Assembly (NCBI GenBank): GCA_905182035.1
Contig: CAJIZL010000028.1
Coordinates: 1 to 61,949 of the forward strand
Origin: Oceanospirillaceae bacterium ASP10-02a
GTDB lineage: Bacteria; Pseudomonadota; Gammaproteobacteria; Pseudomonadales; Balneatricaceae
Direction of reading: 5' to 3'
DNA length: 61,949 nucleotides
In this document: piece by piece, positions 26,846 to 34,771 of the stretch
Position numbering within the stretch: the stretch's first letter is position 1
Layout: each line of letters starts with the position of its first letter
Program-made: the position numbers and the translations under genes
Notes under the pieces: generated by a model
Databases searched by the model: none
Seen by the model: the letters and a program-made list of their open reading frames with translations, nothing else
What the model was told of the DNA's origin: nothing

Positions 26846-27640
26846 ATGTATTTGAGTGAATCACAAATCAACGATTACGAGCGTAACGGCGCTATTGTTA
26901 TTAAAGGTGTGTTTAAGGATTGGATTGATTGCCTAAGAACAGGTTTTGATAAAGTGTTGGCTGAACCAAGTGAGCACGGGCGCGAAAATGTTGCTAAGGG
27001 CGATGCAGGGCGTTTTTTTGAAGATTACTGTAATTGGCAGCGTATTGAAGAGTTTAAGCGTTGGATTGTTGACTCCCCCGCAGCAGAAATAGCGGCTGAA
27101 GCCACCCGATCAAAGCGGATTCAAGTGTTCCATGAGCATATTTTAATCAAGGAGCCTGGCACCGCAAAAGCCACACCTTGGCATCAAGACATGCCGTATT
27201 ATTGTGTTTCGGGTGAACAAACGGCTAGTTACTGGGTTCCTCTTGATCCGGTGACTAAAACCAACACACTGCAGGTGGTATTGGGCTCTCACCTTTGGCC
27301 AAAACTAGTGCGTCCTACGCGTTGGTCTACCAATGAGCCTTGGTACAACAGCGATGTGGATTACATGGATATGCCAGTGATTGATGCAAGACAAAATATT
27401 ATGGTACCAGAGTTAGAGTTAGGAGATTGTGTGTTGTTTAACTTTAAAACGGTACACGGGGCACCGGGCAACTCATTAACTAGTCGCCGGCGTGCTTTTT
27501 CCACCCGCTTTATGGGTGATGATGTGCGTTACATAAATCGAGGTGGCCCAACTTCGCCACCGTTCGACGGACTAGTACAAAGTGACGGTGACAAAATGCC
27601 GCTAAATTGGTTTCCAGAGGTGTATAACAATGATAAATAA
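26846..27640 (+). CDS. Phytanoyl-CoA dioxygenase (PhyH) family protein
   Basis: A 264-residue Fe(II)/2-oxoglutarate-dependent oxygenase. The iron ligands are visible: His113 and Asp115 in WHQDMPYY, and His204 in VHGAPGN. The Arg for 2-oxoglutarate is probably in SRRRAFSTRF. This family includes ectoine hydroxylase and other small-molecule hydroxylases. In a carnitine-related operon it may hydroxylate a betaine-like compound, but that is a guess. It starts 14 bp after hutG and overlaps the GFA gene by 11 bp. Confidence 0.85.
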   Translation: MYLSESQINDYERNGAIVIKGVFKDWIDCLRTGFDKVLAEPSEHGRENVAKGDAGRFFEDYCNWQRIEEFKRWIVDSPAAEIAAEATRSKRIQVFHEHILIKEPGTAKATPWHQDMPYYCVSGEQTASYWVPLDPVTKTNTLQVVLGSHLWPKLVRPTRWSTNEPWYNSDVDYMDMPVIDARQNIMVPELELGDCVLFNFKTVHGAPGNSLTSRRRAFSTRFMGDDVRYINRGGPTSPPFDGLVQSDGDKMPLNWFPEVYNNDK

Positions 27641-28052
27641 TTCCACAGGAAGCTGCCCATGTGGCGCAGTTAAATATCAAGTACTGGGCCCCTTACGCCC
27701 CGTGGTAGCTTGCCACTGTGGACAATGCCGAAAGTCTAGTGGTCACCATGTGGCGGCAACATCTGCTAAGCGCGAAGACTTTGCATTGCTAGAAGAACAC
27801 GGGCTCAAGTGGTTTTCTTCGTCGGCTGGAATTCGACGTGGATTCTGCCAGGAATGTGGCGGCAATCTATTTTGGGACAAGGCTGAATTACCTAGCATTT
27901 CGATCTTTGCCGGTACCTTGGATCAACCGAGTGGATTGCAATTGGTGGAACATATTTATGTCGATGCAAAGGCTGATTATTATGAAATAACTGATGGTTT
28001 GCCGCAACGGCAAGGCTTTAGTATTACTGCGAGGGCAGATAATGGCCAATAA
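27630..28052 (+). CDS. GFA-family zinc protein
   Basis: A 140-residue protein of the glutathione-dependent formaldehyde-activating (GFA/Mss4-like) fold. Zinc ligands are Cys9, Cys11 (CPCG), Cys28, Cys30 and Cys33 (CHCGQC), and the pair in FCQECGG. Most members do not act in formaldehyde removal, and the term only describes the fold. It overlaps the PhyH gene by 11 bp and the next gene by 11 bp, so translation is probably coupled. Confidence 0.85.
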   Translation: MINNSTGSCPCGAVKYQVLGPLRPVVACHCGQCRKSSGHHVAATSAKREDFALLEEHGLKWFSSSAGIRRGFCQECGGNLFWDKAELPSISIFAGTLDQPSGLQLVEHIYVDAKADYYEITDGLPQRQGFSITARADNGQ

Positions 28053-28383
28053 ATGCCCACATTGTGATTTTAAAATCACTTCACGTAATCAGCTGTGTGA
28101 GGATTATAAGGACCCTGAGAGAGCTTATGGTTGCCCTGCTTGTGGCACTTTTTATATTTTGCCAAGAAGTGCTGCACCCACATGGAAACAGTGGATATTG
28201 TATTTAACTTTAGGTTTTTCTGGGGGCTTAATCTCTAGCTTAGTGCAGCTGAATGGACACAGTCGGTGGTGGTTTTGGAGCTATGTATTGTTTGTTGGAA
28301 TAGGTCTTGGCCTACACTACATCAGGTCAAAAGCGGTCACCTTAGAAGCTTCTGGGCATAGAGTCACACCCAATAATGACTGA
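28042..28383 (+). CDS. Zinc-ribbon membrane protein, unknown function
   Basis: A 113-residue protein from ATG 28042. A zinc ribbon opens it (CPHC near residues 5-8, a Cys in LCEDY, then CPAC near 33-36), followed by two membrane segments (about 54-72 and 82-97). The architecture of a cytoplasmic zinc knuckle fused to two helices recurs in bacterial proteins of unknown role. It overlaps the GFA stop and the rluA start. An upstream GTG-type start inside GFA is possible but would move the ribbon off the N-terminus. Confidence 0.6.
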   Translation: MANKCPHCDFKITSRNQLCEDYKDPERAYGCPACGTFYILPRSAAPTWKQWILYLTLGFSGGLISSLVQLNGHSRWWFWSYVLFVGIGLGLHYIRSKAVTLEASGHRVTPNND

Positions 28384-29035
28384 TTTCATTGTGCCCTTTT
28401 GTGAACAAAAGGTCACTATCCTTTATGCAGACGACGATATTGTAGTGGCTGATAAACCCAGCGGCCTATTGTCTGTACCGGGTAAAAATCCACTTAATAA
28501 AGACTGCTTAATTACTCGGATGCAGCAACAATACCCCGATGTACGTATCGTTCATCGATTAGATATGGATACCTCTGGGGTGATGGTGTTGGCCCGTGGT
28601 AAGGCGAACCTATCGGCCTTAAGTCGCCAGTTTCAGGAACGGCAAACCCAAAAAGAGTATCTGGCATGGGTGTATGGTGTGTTACAAGATGATGAAGGCG
28701 AAATTAATTTGCCTTTACGCTGTGACTGGCCTAACCGGCCTAAACAAATAGTAGACCATGACTTAGGTAAACCTTCGGTAACACATTTTGAGGTGCTTAA
28801 GAGGAAGCCTGCAACATTACAAACTAAGGTGTTGTTGAAACCCGTAACGGGACGCTCTCACCAACTGCGCGTACATATGGCGGAACTAGGGCATCCTATA
28901 AGTGGCTGTGAGTTTTATGCCCACTCTGAAGCCCTAGAACAAGCAGGACGCTTGCAGTTACATGCCTGGAAGTTAAGTTTTATTCATCCATCAACTGGAG
29001 CTTTGCTGACGCAAATAGCCCCCACTGTATTCTAG
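28376..29035 (+). CDS. rluA: RluA-family pseudouridine synthase
   Basis: At 219 residues it matches E. coli RluA in length and sequence pattern: DKPSGLLSVPG near the N-terminus, VHRLDMDTSGVMV with the catalytic Asp, KEYLAWVYG, LPLRCDWPNRPKQ and KPVTGRSHQLRVHMAELGHPI. RluA makes pseudouridine 746 in 23S rRNA and 32 in some tRNAs. The start overlaps the zinc-ribbon gene by 8 bp. It ends the strand run begun at 23028 but is a housekeeping gene. Confidence 0.92.
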   Translation: MTDFIVPFCEQKVTILYADDDIVVADKPSGLLSVPGKNPLNKDCLITRMQQQYPDVRIVHRLDMDTSGVMVLARGKANLSALSRQFQERQTQKEYLAWVYGVLQDDEGEINLPLRCDWPNRPKQIVDHDLGKPSVTHFEVLKRKPATLQTKVLLKPVTGRSHQLRVHMAELGHPISGCEFYAHSEALEQAGRLQLHAWKLSFIHPSTGALLTQIAPTVF

Positions 29036-29036
29036 C

Positions 29037-29408
29037 TTAAACGTAGGTGTTGATGACTGCCCACAATTCATCTTCAGAAAATGGCTTGTGCACATAATCT
29101 GTGATGCCAGCGGCTTGCCAGTGGGCTAATTCGGTAATGGGGTCCCTTGCGGTGGCAGCAATAATTGGCACATCTGCGCTATTGTTCACGCCTAAAGCAC
29201 GAATGGCTCGAGAGGCGGAAAGTCCATCTAATTTAGGCATCATTAAATCCATAATAATAATGTCATATTGATTATTTTCCACACAACTGATGGCTTCCAA
29301 ACCATCAGCAGCAAGGTCAATATTCACTTCGCCAAAGGTGAGAAATTCATAGATGATTTCGCGGTTGATGGCGTCATCTTCGACTACCAGCATTCTAATA
29401 GAGGACAT
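29037..29408 (-). CDS. Stand-alone response-regulator receiver protein
   Basis: A 123-residue CheY-like receiver with no output domain. Acidic residues E10, D11 and D12, phosphoacceptor D54 (IIMDLMMPKLDG), T86 and K108 (HKPFSEDEL) are all in place, so phosphorylation is expected. The partner kinase is not nearby. It ends 1 bp from the rluA stop on the other strand. Single receivers of this kind often feed phosphorelays or act by protein contact. Confidence 0.88.
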   Translation of the reverse strand: MSSIRMLVVEDDAINREIIYEFLTFGEVNIDLAADGLEAISCVENNQYDIIIMDLMMPKLDGLSASRAIRALGVNNSADVPIIAATARDPITELAHWQAAGITDYVHKPFSEDELWAVINTYV

Positions 29409-29498
29409 GGAGGATTCTCAGTTTAGGTCACAAAGTTAAATACATCACCAAATTGTAACCCGAAATAGTGCTGTTGAAAAATAGTTAATTGGCTAGCA

Positions 29499-30494
29499 TC
29501 AGGCCCCGGCGAGACGTACCGCACTATTCCACACCTCTGTATCCAACTCTACAGCATTAGGCAGTACTTTTTTGGACCCAGGAAGCCGTGCACCAGGTTG
29601 ACTGGTTACGGCTTCTGAGATGGTGCTAAGTTTGTCCCAAAATAGGTCGCCAGCGACGTTAGTGGGATCAATAATGATATAGCACTGCCCTAAGTCGTGA
29701 GGTTTACCTTCAGTAGCCTTGAGTGGGTCTAGCTGAGTGCTGGTGCTGCCACCAGTAAAGGCTGCAGCAAGGATTTCTGCCATAAGGCCAAACCCATACC
29801 CTTTATAACCGCCTGCAGACACAAGTGACCCCCCATGCAGTACAGCATTAGGGTCCTGTGTGGCTTGGCCTTCGCTATCTACCCCCCAGCCAAATGGGAT
29901 TTGTTCGCCAGCAGTTGCAGCCATGTTGATTTTGCCAAGAGCAATAGCGCTGGTGGATTGATCGAACTGCATGGCTAGGCCACCTTTGCCGTCTGGAACG
30001 GACATGGCGATCGGGTTAGTGCCCAGTACGGCCTTAGTTCCGCCTGGAGGGGATACACAGGATTTCGCATTGGTCATGCCAATAGCAATGTAACCTGCAC
30101 GAGCAATCTGTTCTGTGAAGTAACCCATGGAGGTGCAGGTGTGGGAGTGACAGATCGCCAACGTGGCCACACCATTAGTTTTGGCTGCTAAAAGCGCAGT
30201 GCCTAGGCCGCGGGAAAAAGCCGCCTGAGCAAAACCTAACTTTGCATCTACCACAACGCTGGCAGGCTTAGGTTGATGCACTTCTGGCTCAACGTCACCT
30301 TTAACTCGGCCTACCTCTAGTTGATTGCAATAGCTCTGTAGGTAAAAGAGCCCACAAATCTTGTTATCATAAGCCTCAGCTACACGCACGGCATGTGCCA
30401 CAGAATTGGCGACCCATGGTTTTGCACCGTGAGCCTCTAGCGCTTTTGCTGTGGTGGTTTGAATGGTGTCTAAATCAACACGAATAGTGGCCAT
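29499..30494 (-). CDS. Ldh-family NAD(P)H-dependent oxidoreductase
   Basis: A 331-residue enzyme of the malate/L-lactate dehydrogenase (non-Rossmann) family that includes sulfolactate dehydrogenase ComC, ureidoglycolate dehydrogenase and delta-1-piperideine-2-carboxylate reductase. Family motifs: the N-terminal helix pattern, CHSHTCTSMGYFTEQIA, GMTNA...VSPPGGTKAVLGTNPIAMSVP, and GGYKGYGFGLMAEILAAAFTGG. The catalytic His is probably in the CHSH segment. Substrate is unknown; 2-oxo or imino acids are typical. It lies divergently from the GNAT gene with no operon partner. Confidence 0.85.
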   Translation of the reverse strand: MATIRVDLDTIQTTTAKALEAHGAKPWVANSVAHAVRVAEAYDNKICGLFYLQSYCNQLEVGRVKGDVEPEVHQPKPASVVVDAKLGFAQAAFSRGLGTALLAAKTNGVATLAICHSHTCTSMGYFTEQIARAGYIAIGMTNAKSCVSPPGGTKAVLGTNPIAMSVPDGKGGLAMQFDQSTSAIALGKINMAATAGEQIPFGWGVDSEGQATQDPNAVLHGGSLVSAGGYKGYGFGLMAEILAAAFTGGSTSTQLDPLKATEGKPHDLGQCYIIIDPTNVAGDLFWDKLSTISEAVTSQPGARLPGSKKVLPNAVELDTEVWNSAVRLAGA

Positions 30495-30603
30495 AAGCGT
30501 TTCAACTAAAATAATTATTTGGAGGATGATTTTATGTTGCTTTGCCCATTTGGGTAAAGTAAAAATAACACTTACTATTCTTTAAAATAATGCGATACGA
30601 CTC

Positions 30604-31119
30604 ATGAAGCAAATTCCTAAGCTTACCATAAGGCCATTTGTAGCAGCAGATAGTGCGCAGGTACAAACCTTGGTGAGTGATGCCAGGGTAGCAAAAATGG
30701 CGGGCAACATTCCTTATCCATACCCTCAAGGTTGCGCCCAAGATTGGATAGCATCCCATGCAGCACAACATCGATCTGGTACTGCAATTATTAGAGCTAT
30801 AGTTTGTTCGGACACAATGCAATGTGTCGGAGCCATAAGCATTGACCAGATGTCTAGGGGTCTAAATAGTAGTGGAAATTTAGGTTATTGGGTAGGTGTG
30901 CCCTATTGGAATAGGGGTTTCTGTGAGTCAGCAGGCCGAGTAATACTCGAATTAGCTGAAAAGGAATACGCTATGAAGCGTTTGGTAGCGGCGCACCATA
31001 TCGATAATCCTGCATCTTCAAGGGTATTAGAGAAGCTAGGATTCAAGGAGCTAGAACCGCAAAGAATGAGCAACCTAGCCGGCCAGTATTTATTTCGTTG
31101 CTATGAAAAACTACTGTAA
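30604..31119 (+). CDS. GNAT-family N-acetyltransferase
   Basis: A 171-residue acetyltransferase of the RimJ/RimL type. It opens with TIRPFVAADSAQVQTLVSD, contains GYWVGVPYWNRGFCESAGRVIL (acetyl-CoA binding region is Gly-poor, as in RimJ-like proteins), and ends HHIDNPASSRVLEKLGFKELEPQRMSNLAGQYLFRCYEKLL. The HHIDNPASSRVLEK segment is characteristic of RimJ-type GNATs. The last 99 bases are nearly repeated downstream of the zinc operon (34478-34576), so this gene borders a recombination event. Substrate unknown. Confidence 0.9.
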   Translation: MKQIPKLTIRPFVAADSAQVQTLVSDARVAKMAGNIPYPYPQGCAQDWIASHAAQHRSGTAIIRAIVCSDTMQCVGAISIDQMSRGLNSSGNLGYWVGVPYWNRGFCESAGRVILELAEKEYAMKRLVAAHHIDNPASSRVLEKLGFKELEPQRMSNLAGQYLFRCYEKLL

Positions 31120-31140
31120 AAAATAAAAAGATGTTTTGAT

Positions 31141-31190
31141 TTGCTTACTCTTTTATATGTGTGCTAAAATAAATGTTATGTTATAACATA
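31141..31190 (+). promoter_or_regulatory. Promoter with Zur operator for the zinc-transport operon
   Basis: A -35-like TTGCTT (31141-31146) and -10-like TAAAAT (31165-31170) with an 18-bp spacer are followed at once by a perfect 14-bp palindrome TATGTTATAACATA (31177-31190). The palindrome matches the core of gammaproteobacterial Zur boxes (TGTTATA-TATAACA type). It lies over the predicted start of transcription and 16 bp before the ZrgA-like start codon, the expected place for zinc-dependent repression. Confidence 0.85.
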
Positions 31191-31205
31191 TCTTAAAGAG
31201 TACTT

Positions 31206-31766
31206 ATGAAATCATTCAAATCAATACCTGTAACAGTTGCCAGCCTAATGCTCACATTACCATTTTACCATGCTATAGCTAGCGAACTAGACGCACATGA
31301 ACACGGTAGTGCTAGTCTCGACATTGCAATAGACACCAACACTATTGAGATGAGATTTGAATCACCAGCAGTGAATATTGTTGGCTTTGAATATGCCACT
31401 GATGATGATCAGCAGCTGTTATTAATTCAATTGGCCAAAAATAATCTGTCCAATTTTGATGCTGTTTTTCAATTAGTAGGAGACGCATCCTGCCAAACAG
31501 TTGAATCATCCGCGAACTGGGTGACCAAGCATGAAGAAGATGATCATGAAGAAGGTCATGAAGAAGCTCCTGCAAGTGAACATGCAGAATTCATTGCTGA
31601 GTATCAATTAACATGTAAACATGTTGATTATTTAACCGCTATCGATGTTAATTTGTTTGAGTTTTTCCCAGACATTAGTGACCTTGATGTTCAGGTTATT
31701 TATTCTGGTGGACAAATCAAACAAGAGTTAGACGCCAGTAATACTCTCATTCGATTAGCCAAATAA
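31206..31766 (+). CDS. zrgA: ZrgA-like DUF2796 zinc-binding protein
   Basis: A 186-residue exported protein with a Sec signal (residues ~1-26, ending AIASE). DUF2796 proteins such as Vibrio cholerae ZrgA take part in Zur-controlled zinc uptake. The mature part begins DAHEHGSASL, and a His/Glu/Asp-rich loop (KHEEDDHEEGHEEAP, about residues 100-115) is a likely metal-collecting loop. A Zur box precedes it, and the following genes encode an ABC ATPase, an FtsX-like permease and a DUF3299 protein, the Zrg layout. The stop and the next ATG share one base. Confidence 0.88.
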   Translation: MKSFKSIPVTVASLMLTLPFYHAIASELDAHEHGSASLDIAIDTNTIEMRFESPAVNIVGFEYATDDDQQLLLIQLAKNNLSNFDAVFQLVGDASCQTVESSANWVTKHEEDDHEEGHEEAPASEHAEFIAEYQLTCKHVDYLTAIDVNLFEFFPDISDLDVQVIYSGGQIKQELDASNTLIRLAK

Positions 31767-32491
31767 TGATAGAGGCTGTCTCTAAGTCAACCATAATAGG
31801 GCTAAAAGAAGTGGATTTTGCTTGGCATGCCAAAGCAAATCTGACTATTAAGTCTGGCAACCTCTGCGTAGAAGAACACGAGCATGTTTTTATTCGGGGG
31901 GCTTCTGGCTCTGGAAAGTCCACACTTCTTAATATTATCGGTGGTATTGTCACACCCCAGCGAGGGCAGGTTGAAATTGTAGGGCAGGATTTTTGCCAGC
32001 TTAAAGAATTACAGCGCGACAGGCTTAGAGCAGACCACATTGGGTTTATCTTCCAGCAATTTAATTTGATTCCTTATTTATCAATACTCGAAAATGTCAC
32101 TTTACCGTGCCGTTTCTCAAAACTAAGACGTGCCAATGCGATTGAGCGCTCGGGCAGTGTTGTAGAAGAGGCTGTCTACTTGTTGAGCCGTTTGTATTCT
32201 AAGGGTCGTTGTAGCTTCCACCTTACTACCAGTGAACTCAGTGTGGGGCAACAACAGCGTGTGGCAGCTGCTCGGGCGTTGATTGGCCAACCTCAATTAA
32301 TTATAGCAGACGAGCCTACTTCATCTCTTGACTATGACGCGCGTGAAGCATTTATGGATCTTCTATTTGATGAAATAAAGCTCAGTGGCTCAACCCTACT
32401 CTATGTTAGCCACGATCCCACACATCAACATCTATTTAATCGAGTCGTAGACATATCAGCCATCAATCCGCAACAAGAGACAGATCTATGA
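31766..32491 (+). CDS. ABC transporter ATP-binding protein of the Zrg-like zinc system
   Basis: A 241-residue ATPase of the LolD/MacB branch. Walker A is GASGSGKST (about residues 49-57), the signature is LSVGQQQR, Walker B is LIIADEP and the switch region has YVSHD. It pairs with the FtsX-like permease downstream, with which it overlaps by ATGA (32488-32491). The membrane partner being FtsX-like rather than a ZnuB-like permease suggests a mechanotransmission or periplasmic-handling role rather than classical import. Confidence 0.88.
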   Translation: MIEAVSKSTIIGLKEVDFAWHAKANLTIKSGNLCVEEHEHVFIRGASGSGKSTLLNIIGGIVTPQRGQVEIVGQDFCQLKELQRDRLRADHIGFIFQQFNLIPYLSILENVTLPCRFSKLRRANAIERSGSVVEEAVYLLSRLYSKGRCSFHLTTSELSVGQQQRVAAARALIGQPQLIIADEPTSSLDYDAREAFMDLLFDEIKLSGSTLLYVSHDPTHQHLFNRVVDISAINPQQETDL

Positions 32492-33738
32492 ACCTCAGAT
32501 CATTAGCCAGCAAGAGTCTGAAAAATCGGCGCTCCACTGCCATTTTGACGATTGTTTCGATCGCAGTGAGTGTTGTTCTTTTGCTAGGTGTTGAGAAGGT
32601 TCGGGTCAACGCAAAAAGTAGCTTTGCAAACACAATTTCGGGTACAGATTTAATTGTTGGAGCTCGTAGTGGGTCTATTCAGCTATTACTCTACTCTGTG
32701 TTCCGGATTGGTAGCGCCACCAATAACATCACCTGGGAAAGTTATCAGGACATAGCGCAACAAAAAGGTGTCAAATGGACCATCCCCATATCCCTAGGTG
32801 ATTCACATCGAGGCTTTCGTGTGATGGGCACCAGCAGGGATTATTTTTCAGTCTACCAATATGGTGAAAAGAGAAGGCTTAAGTTTTCTTCTGGCACTCA
32901 GTTCGAGGCGGTATTTGATGCGGTCATCGGATCTGAAGTGGCCAATGCACTGAACTATGCTATCGGTGACCAGGTGATTATTTCTCACGGTACTGGCAGC
33001 ACAAGTTTTGCGCAGCATAAGGATAAGCCATTTGTCATTAGTGGTGTTTTGGAGCATACGGGAACTCCTGTCGATAGAACTATTCATGTAAGCTTGGCTG
33101 GTATAGAAGCGATGCATGTTAACTGGCAAGGAGCTGTGAAAAAGCGCAAGGCGAGCAAAGCCCTAACAGAAGCCAATCTGCAACCCGAATCGATTACCGC
33201 TTTTCTTGTCGGTTTGGACAGTAAAGTCGTCTCATTTAAAATGCAGCGTTATATTAACGAATATTCATCTGAGCCATTACTCGCTATTTTCCCTGGAATT
33301 GCACTGCATGAGCTCTGGAGTTTAATGTCAGTAGCAGAAAAAGCGTTACTGATTATCTCGTTATTTGTGGTGCTGGCTTCACTTACGGGCATGCTTGCTG
33401 TCTCGCTAGCAGGGCTTAATGAGCGTAGGCGCGAAGTGGCTATTCTACGATCGGTAGGAGCTAGTCACTGGCATATTATGGGCCTACTCATAACAGAAAC
33501 AGTATTATTGACTATTTCTGGTATTTTATTAGGGCTGATATTGCTATATTCAGGCATCTGGTTAGCCCAACCCATTATAGAAAAAAACTACGGTTTGTTT
33601 ATTCCCATCACTGCACCTAATATTAGAGAACTTGGTATGGTTTGCATGTTACTTGCAGCCAGTTTTATCGTTGGCCTAGTGCCTGCTTATCGTGCTTATA
33701 GAAACTCATTAGCAGACGGCATGTCCATCCGCTCATAA
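32488..33738 (+). CDS. FtsX/MacB-like ABC transporter permease of the Zrg-like zinc system
   Basis: A 416-residue membrane protein of the MacB/LolCE type. It has an N-terminal helix (about 18-38), a large periplasmic domain (about 40-275) and three C-terminal helices (about 283-308, 335-360, 380-405). The FtsX signature is present, MLAVSLAGLNERRREVAILRSVGAS. The ATP-binding partner is the upstream gene. The DUF3299 gene follows by 14 bp. Similar permeases belong to the Zrg zinc-regulated loci of Vibrio, which were reported to aid growth at low zinc. Confidence 0.86.
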   Translation: MNLRSLASKSLKNRRSTAILTIVSIAVSVVLLLGVEKVRVNAKSSFANTISGTDLIVGARSGSIQLLLYSVFRIGSATNNITWESYQDIAQQKGVKWTIPISLGDSHRGFRVMGTSRDYFSVYQYGEKRRLKFSSGTQFEAVFDAVIGSEVANALNYAIGDQVIISHGTGSTSFAQHKDKPFVISGVLEHTGTPVDRTIHVSLAGIEAMHVNWQGAVKKRKASKALTEANLQPESITAFLVGLDSKVVSFKMQRYINEYSSEPLLAIFPGIALHELWSLMSVAEKALLIISLFVVLASLTGMLAVSLAGLNERRREVAILRSVGASHWHIMGLLITETVLLTISGILLGLILLYSGIWLAQPIIEKNYGLFIPITAPNIRELGMVCMLLAASFIVGLVPAYRAYRNSLADGMSIRS

Positions 33739-33752
33739 CACAGAAAAAGAAG

Positions 33753-34325
33753 ATGAAAAGTATCAATGTTGCCTATAAACCCTTGCTGCTCGTCATACTG
33801 CTTTCATGTTTTAGCTGGAGTGGTGCCTTTGCCGCTGATGCCAATGAAATTGATTGGGAAAGTTTGATTCCTCAAGATTGGAACCCCAATCAAGTTTTCG
33901 AAGATATGACCGATGAACAATACTACGCTCTCTCAGACAGTGAGTTAATGATCCTTGAGCAAACGGTACAAGCCATGTTCGATGCAGCTCCTGTGGTCGA
34001 TGCTTTTGATGGTCAGCAGGTCAAAATACCTGGTTTTGTGTTACCGCTTGAGTTTAATAGCACACTACTTAAGGAATTCCTCCTAGTACCCTATTTCGGT
34101 GCATGTACTCATACGCCACCGCCACCAGCTAATCAGATCATTTATGGCAAACTAGAAACAGGGTCTAAGCTAGAGAGCATATACTTACCTGTCTGGATTA
34201 CCGGTACACTTAATGTAAGTCGTGTACAAAGTGAGCTCAATGAATCGGGCATTGCCAATGGTGTGGAGGTGCAATCGGCTTACTCAATGGATGTTGAGTT
34301 GATTGAACCATACTTAGACCAATGA
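33753..34325 (+). CDS. DUF3299 exported protein of the Zrg-like zinc system
   Basis: A 190-residue protein with an N-terminal signal (residues ~1-28, cleavage near AFAAD). DUF3299 proteins carry the conserved segment VKIPGFVLPLEF...PYFGACTHTPPPPANQ, clearly seen at residues ~88-130; the CTHTPPPPANQ pattern has potential Cys/His metal ligands. Members accompany Zrg-type loci and some copper/zinc handling operons. Exact function is unknown. The stop lies at 34325, after which a broken GNAT remnant is found. Confidence 0.85.
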   Translation: MKSINVAYKPLLLVILLSCFSWSGAFAADANEIDWESLIPQDWNPNQVFEDMTDEQYYALSDSELMILEQTVQAMFDAAPVVDAFDGQQVKIPGFVLPLEFNSTLLKEFLLVPYFGACTHTPPPPANQIIYGKLETGSKLESIYLPVWITGTLNVSRVQSELNESGIANGVEVQSAYSMDVELIEPYLDQ

Positions 34326-34771
34326 TGATCCAGTCCCAAACACTGTTAATCTACTGATTTTAAATAATAACAGATGAACTTACTGAAAGACTTACTAGAT
34401 CTGAGGATAACCAACTATTTTAAGGATAGAAGTTTGGCTGCCCTCTCAACCGCCAATAACAATATCCAGGGTTGGGAAGGGTGTTAGAGAAGTTAGGCTT
34501 TAACGAACTAGAACCACAAAAAATGACAAATTTATCAGGCCAGTATTTATTTTGTTGCTATGAAAAACTATTGTAAGTACAAAAAAGGGTGTATTTAACA
34601 ATTTTCCTCCCAGTCTCATCTAGTCTGTAATGGCAGGTTTAGTGTAATTCTTAGAAATTAAACAGATGGATAATATAAAATGCTTCTTGCGGATCTAGTC
34701 GCAGGCCTTATTATCTTCTTAGTTACCAAAATGTATAATATGGCGCAAACGAATATAGTATGGATTGATTT
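34326..34771. other. Intergenic region with a GNAT gene remnant
   Basis: About 446 bp between the zinc operon and the TPR-sulfotransferase gene. The middle holds a remnant of the upstream GNAT 3' end (34478-34576); the rest shows short AT-rich stretches without frames. No clear terminator is seen after the DUF3299 gene. The GTG of the following gene sits in AT-rich sequence with a poor ribosome site. Confidence 0.7.
34478..34576 (+). pseudogene. Truncated GNAT acetyltransferase 3' end (remnant)
   Basis: Ninety-nine bases match the last 99 bases of the GNAT gene at 31021-31119 with 16 differences by my count (about 84% identity). In frame it encodes 32 residues, from RVLEKLGF to YEKLL plus a TAA stop, with 27 of 32 identical. 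Most base changes are silent. Weak resemblance continues upstream to about 34451, then is lost, and no start is present, so it cannot be expressed as a functional enzyme. Together with the intact gene it brackets the zinc operon. Confidence 0.9.
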
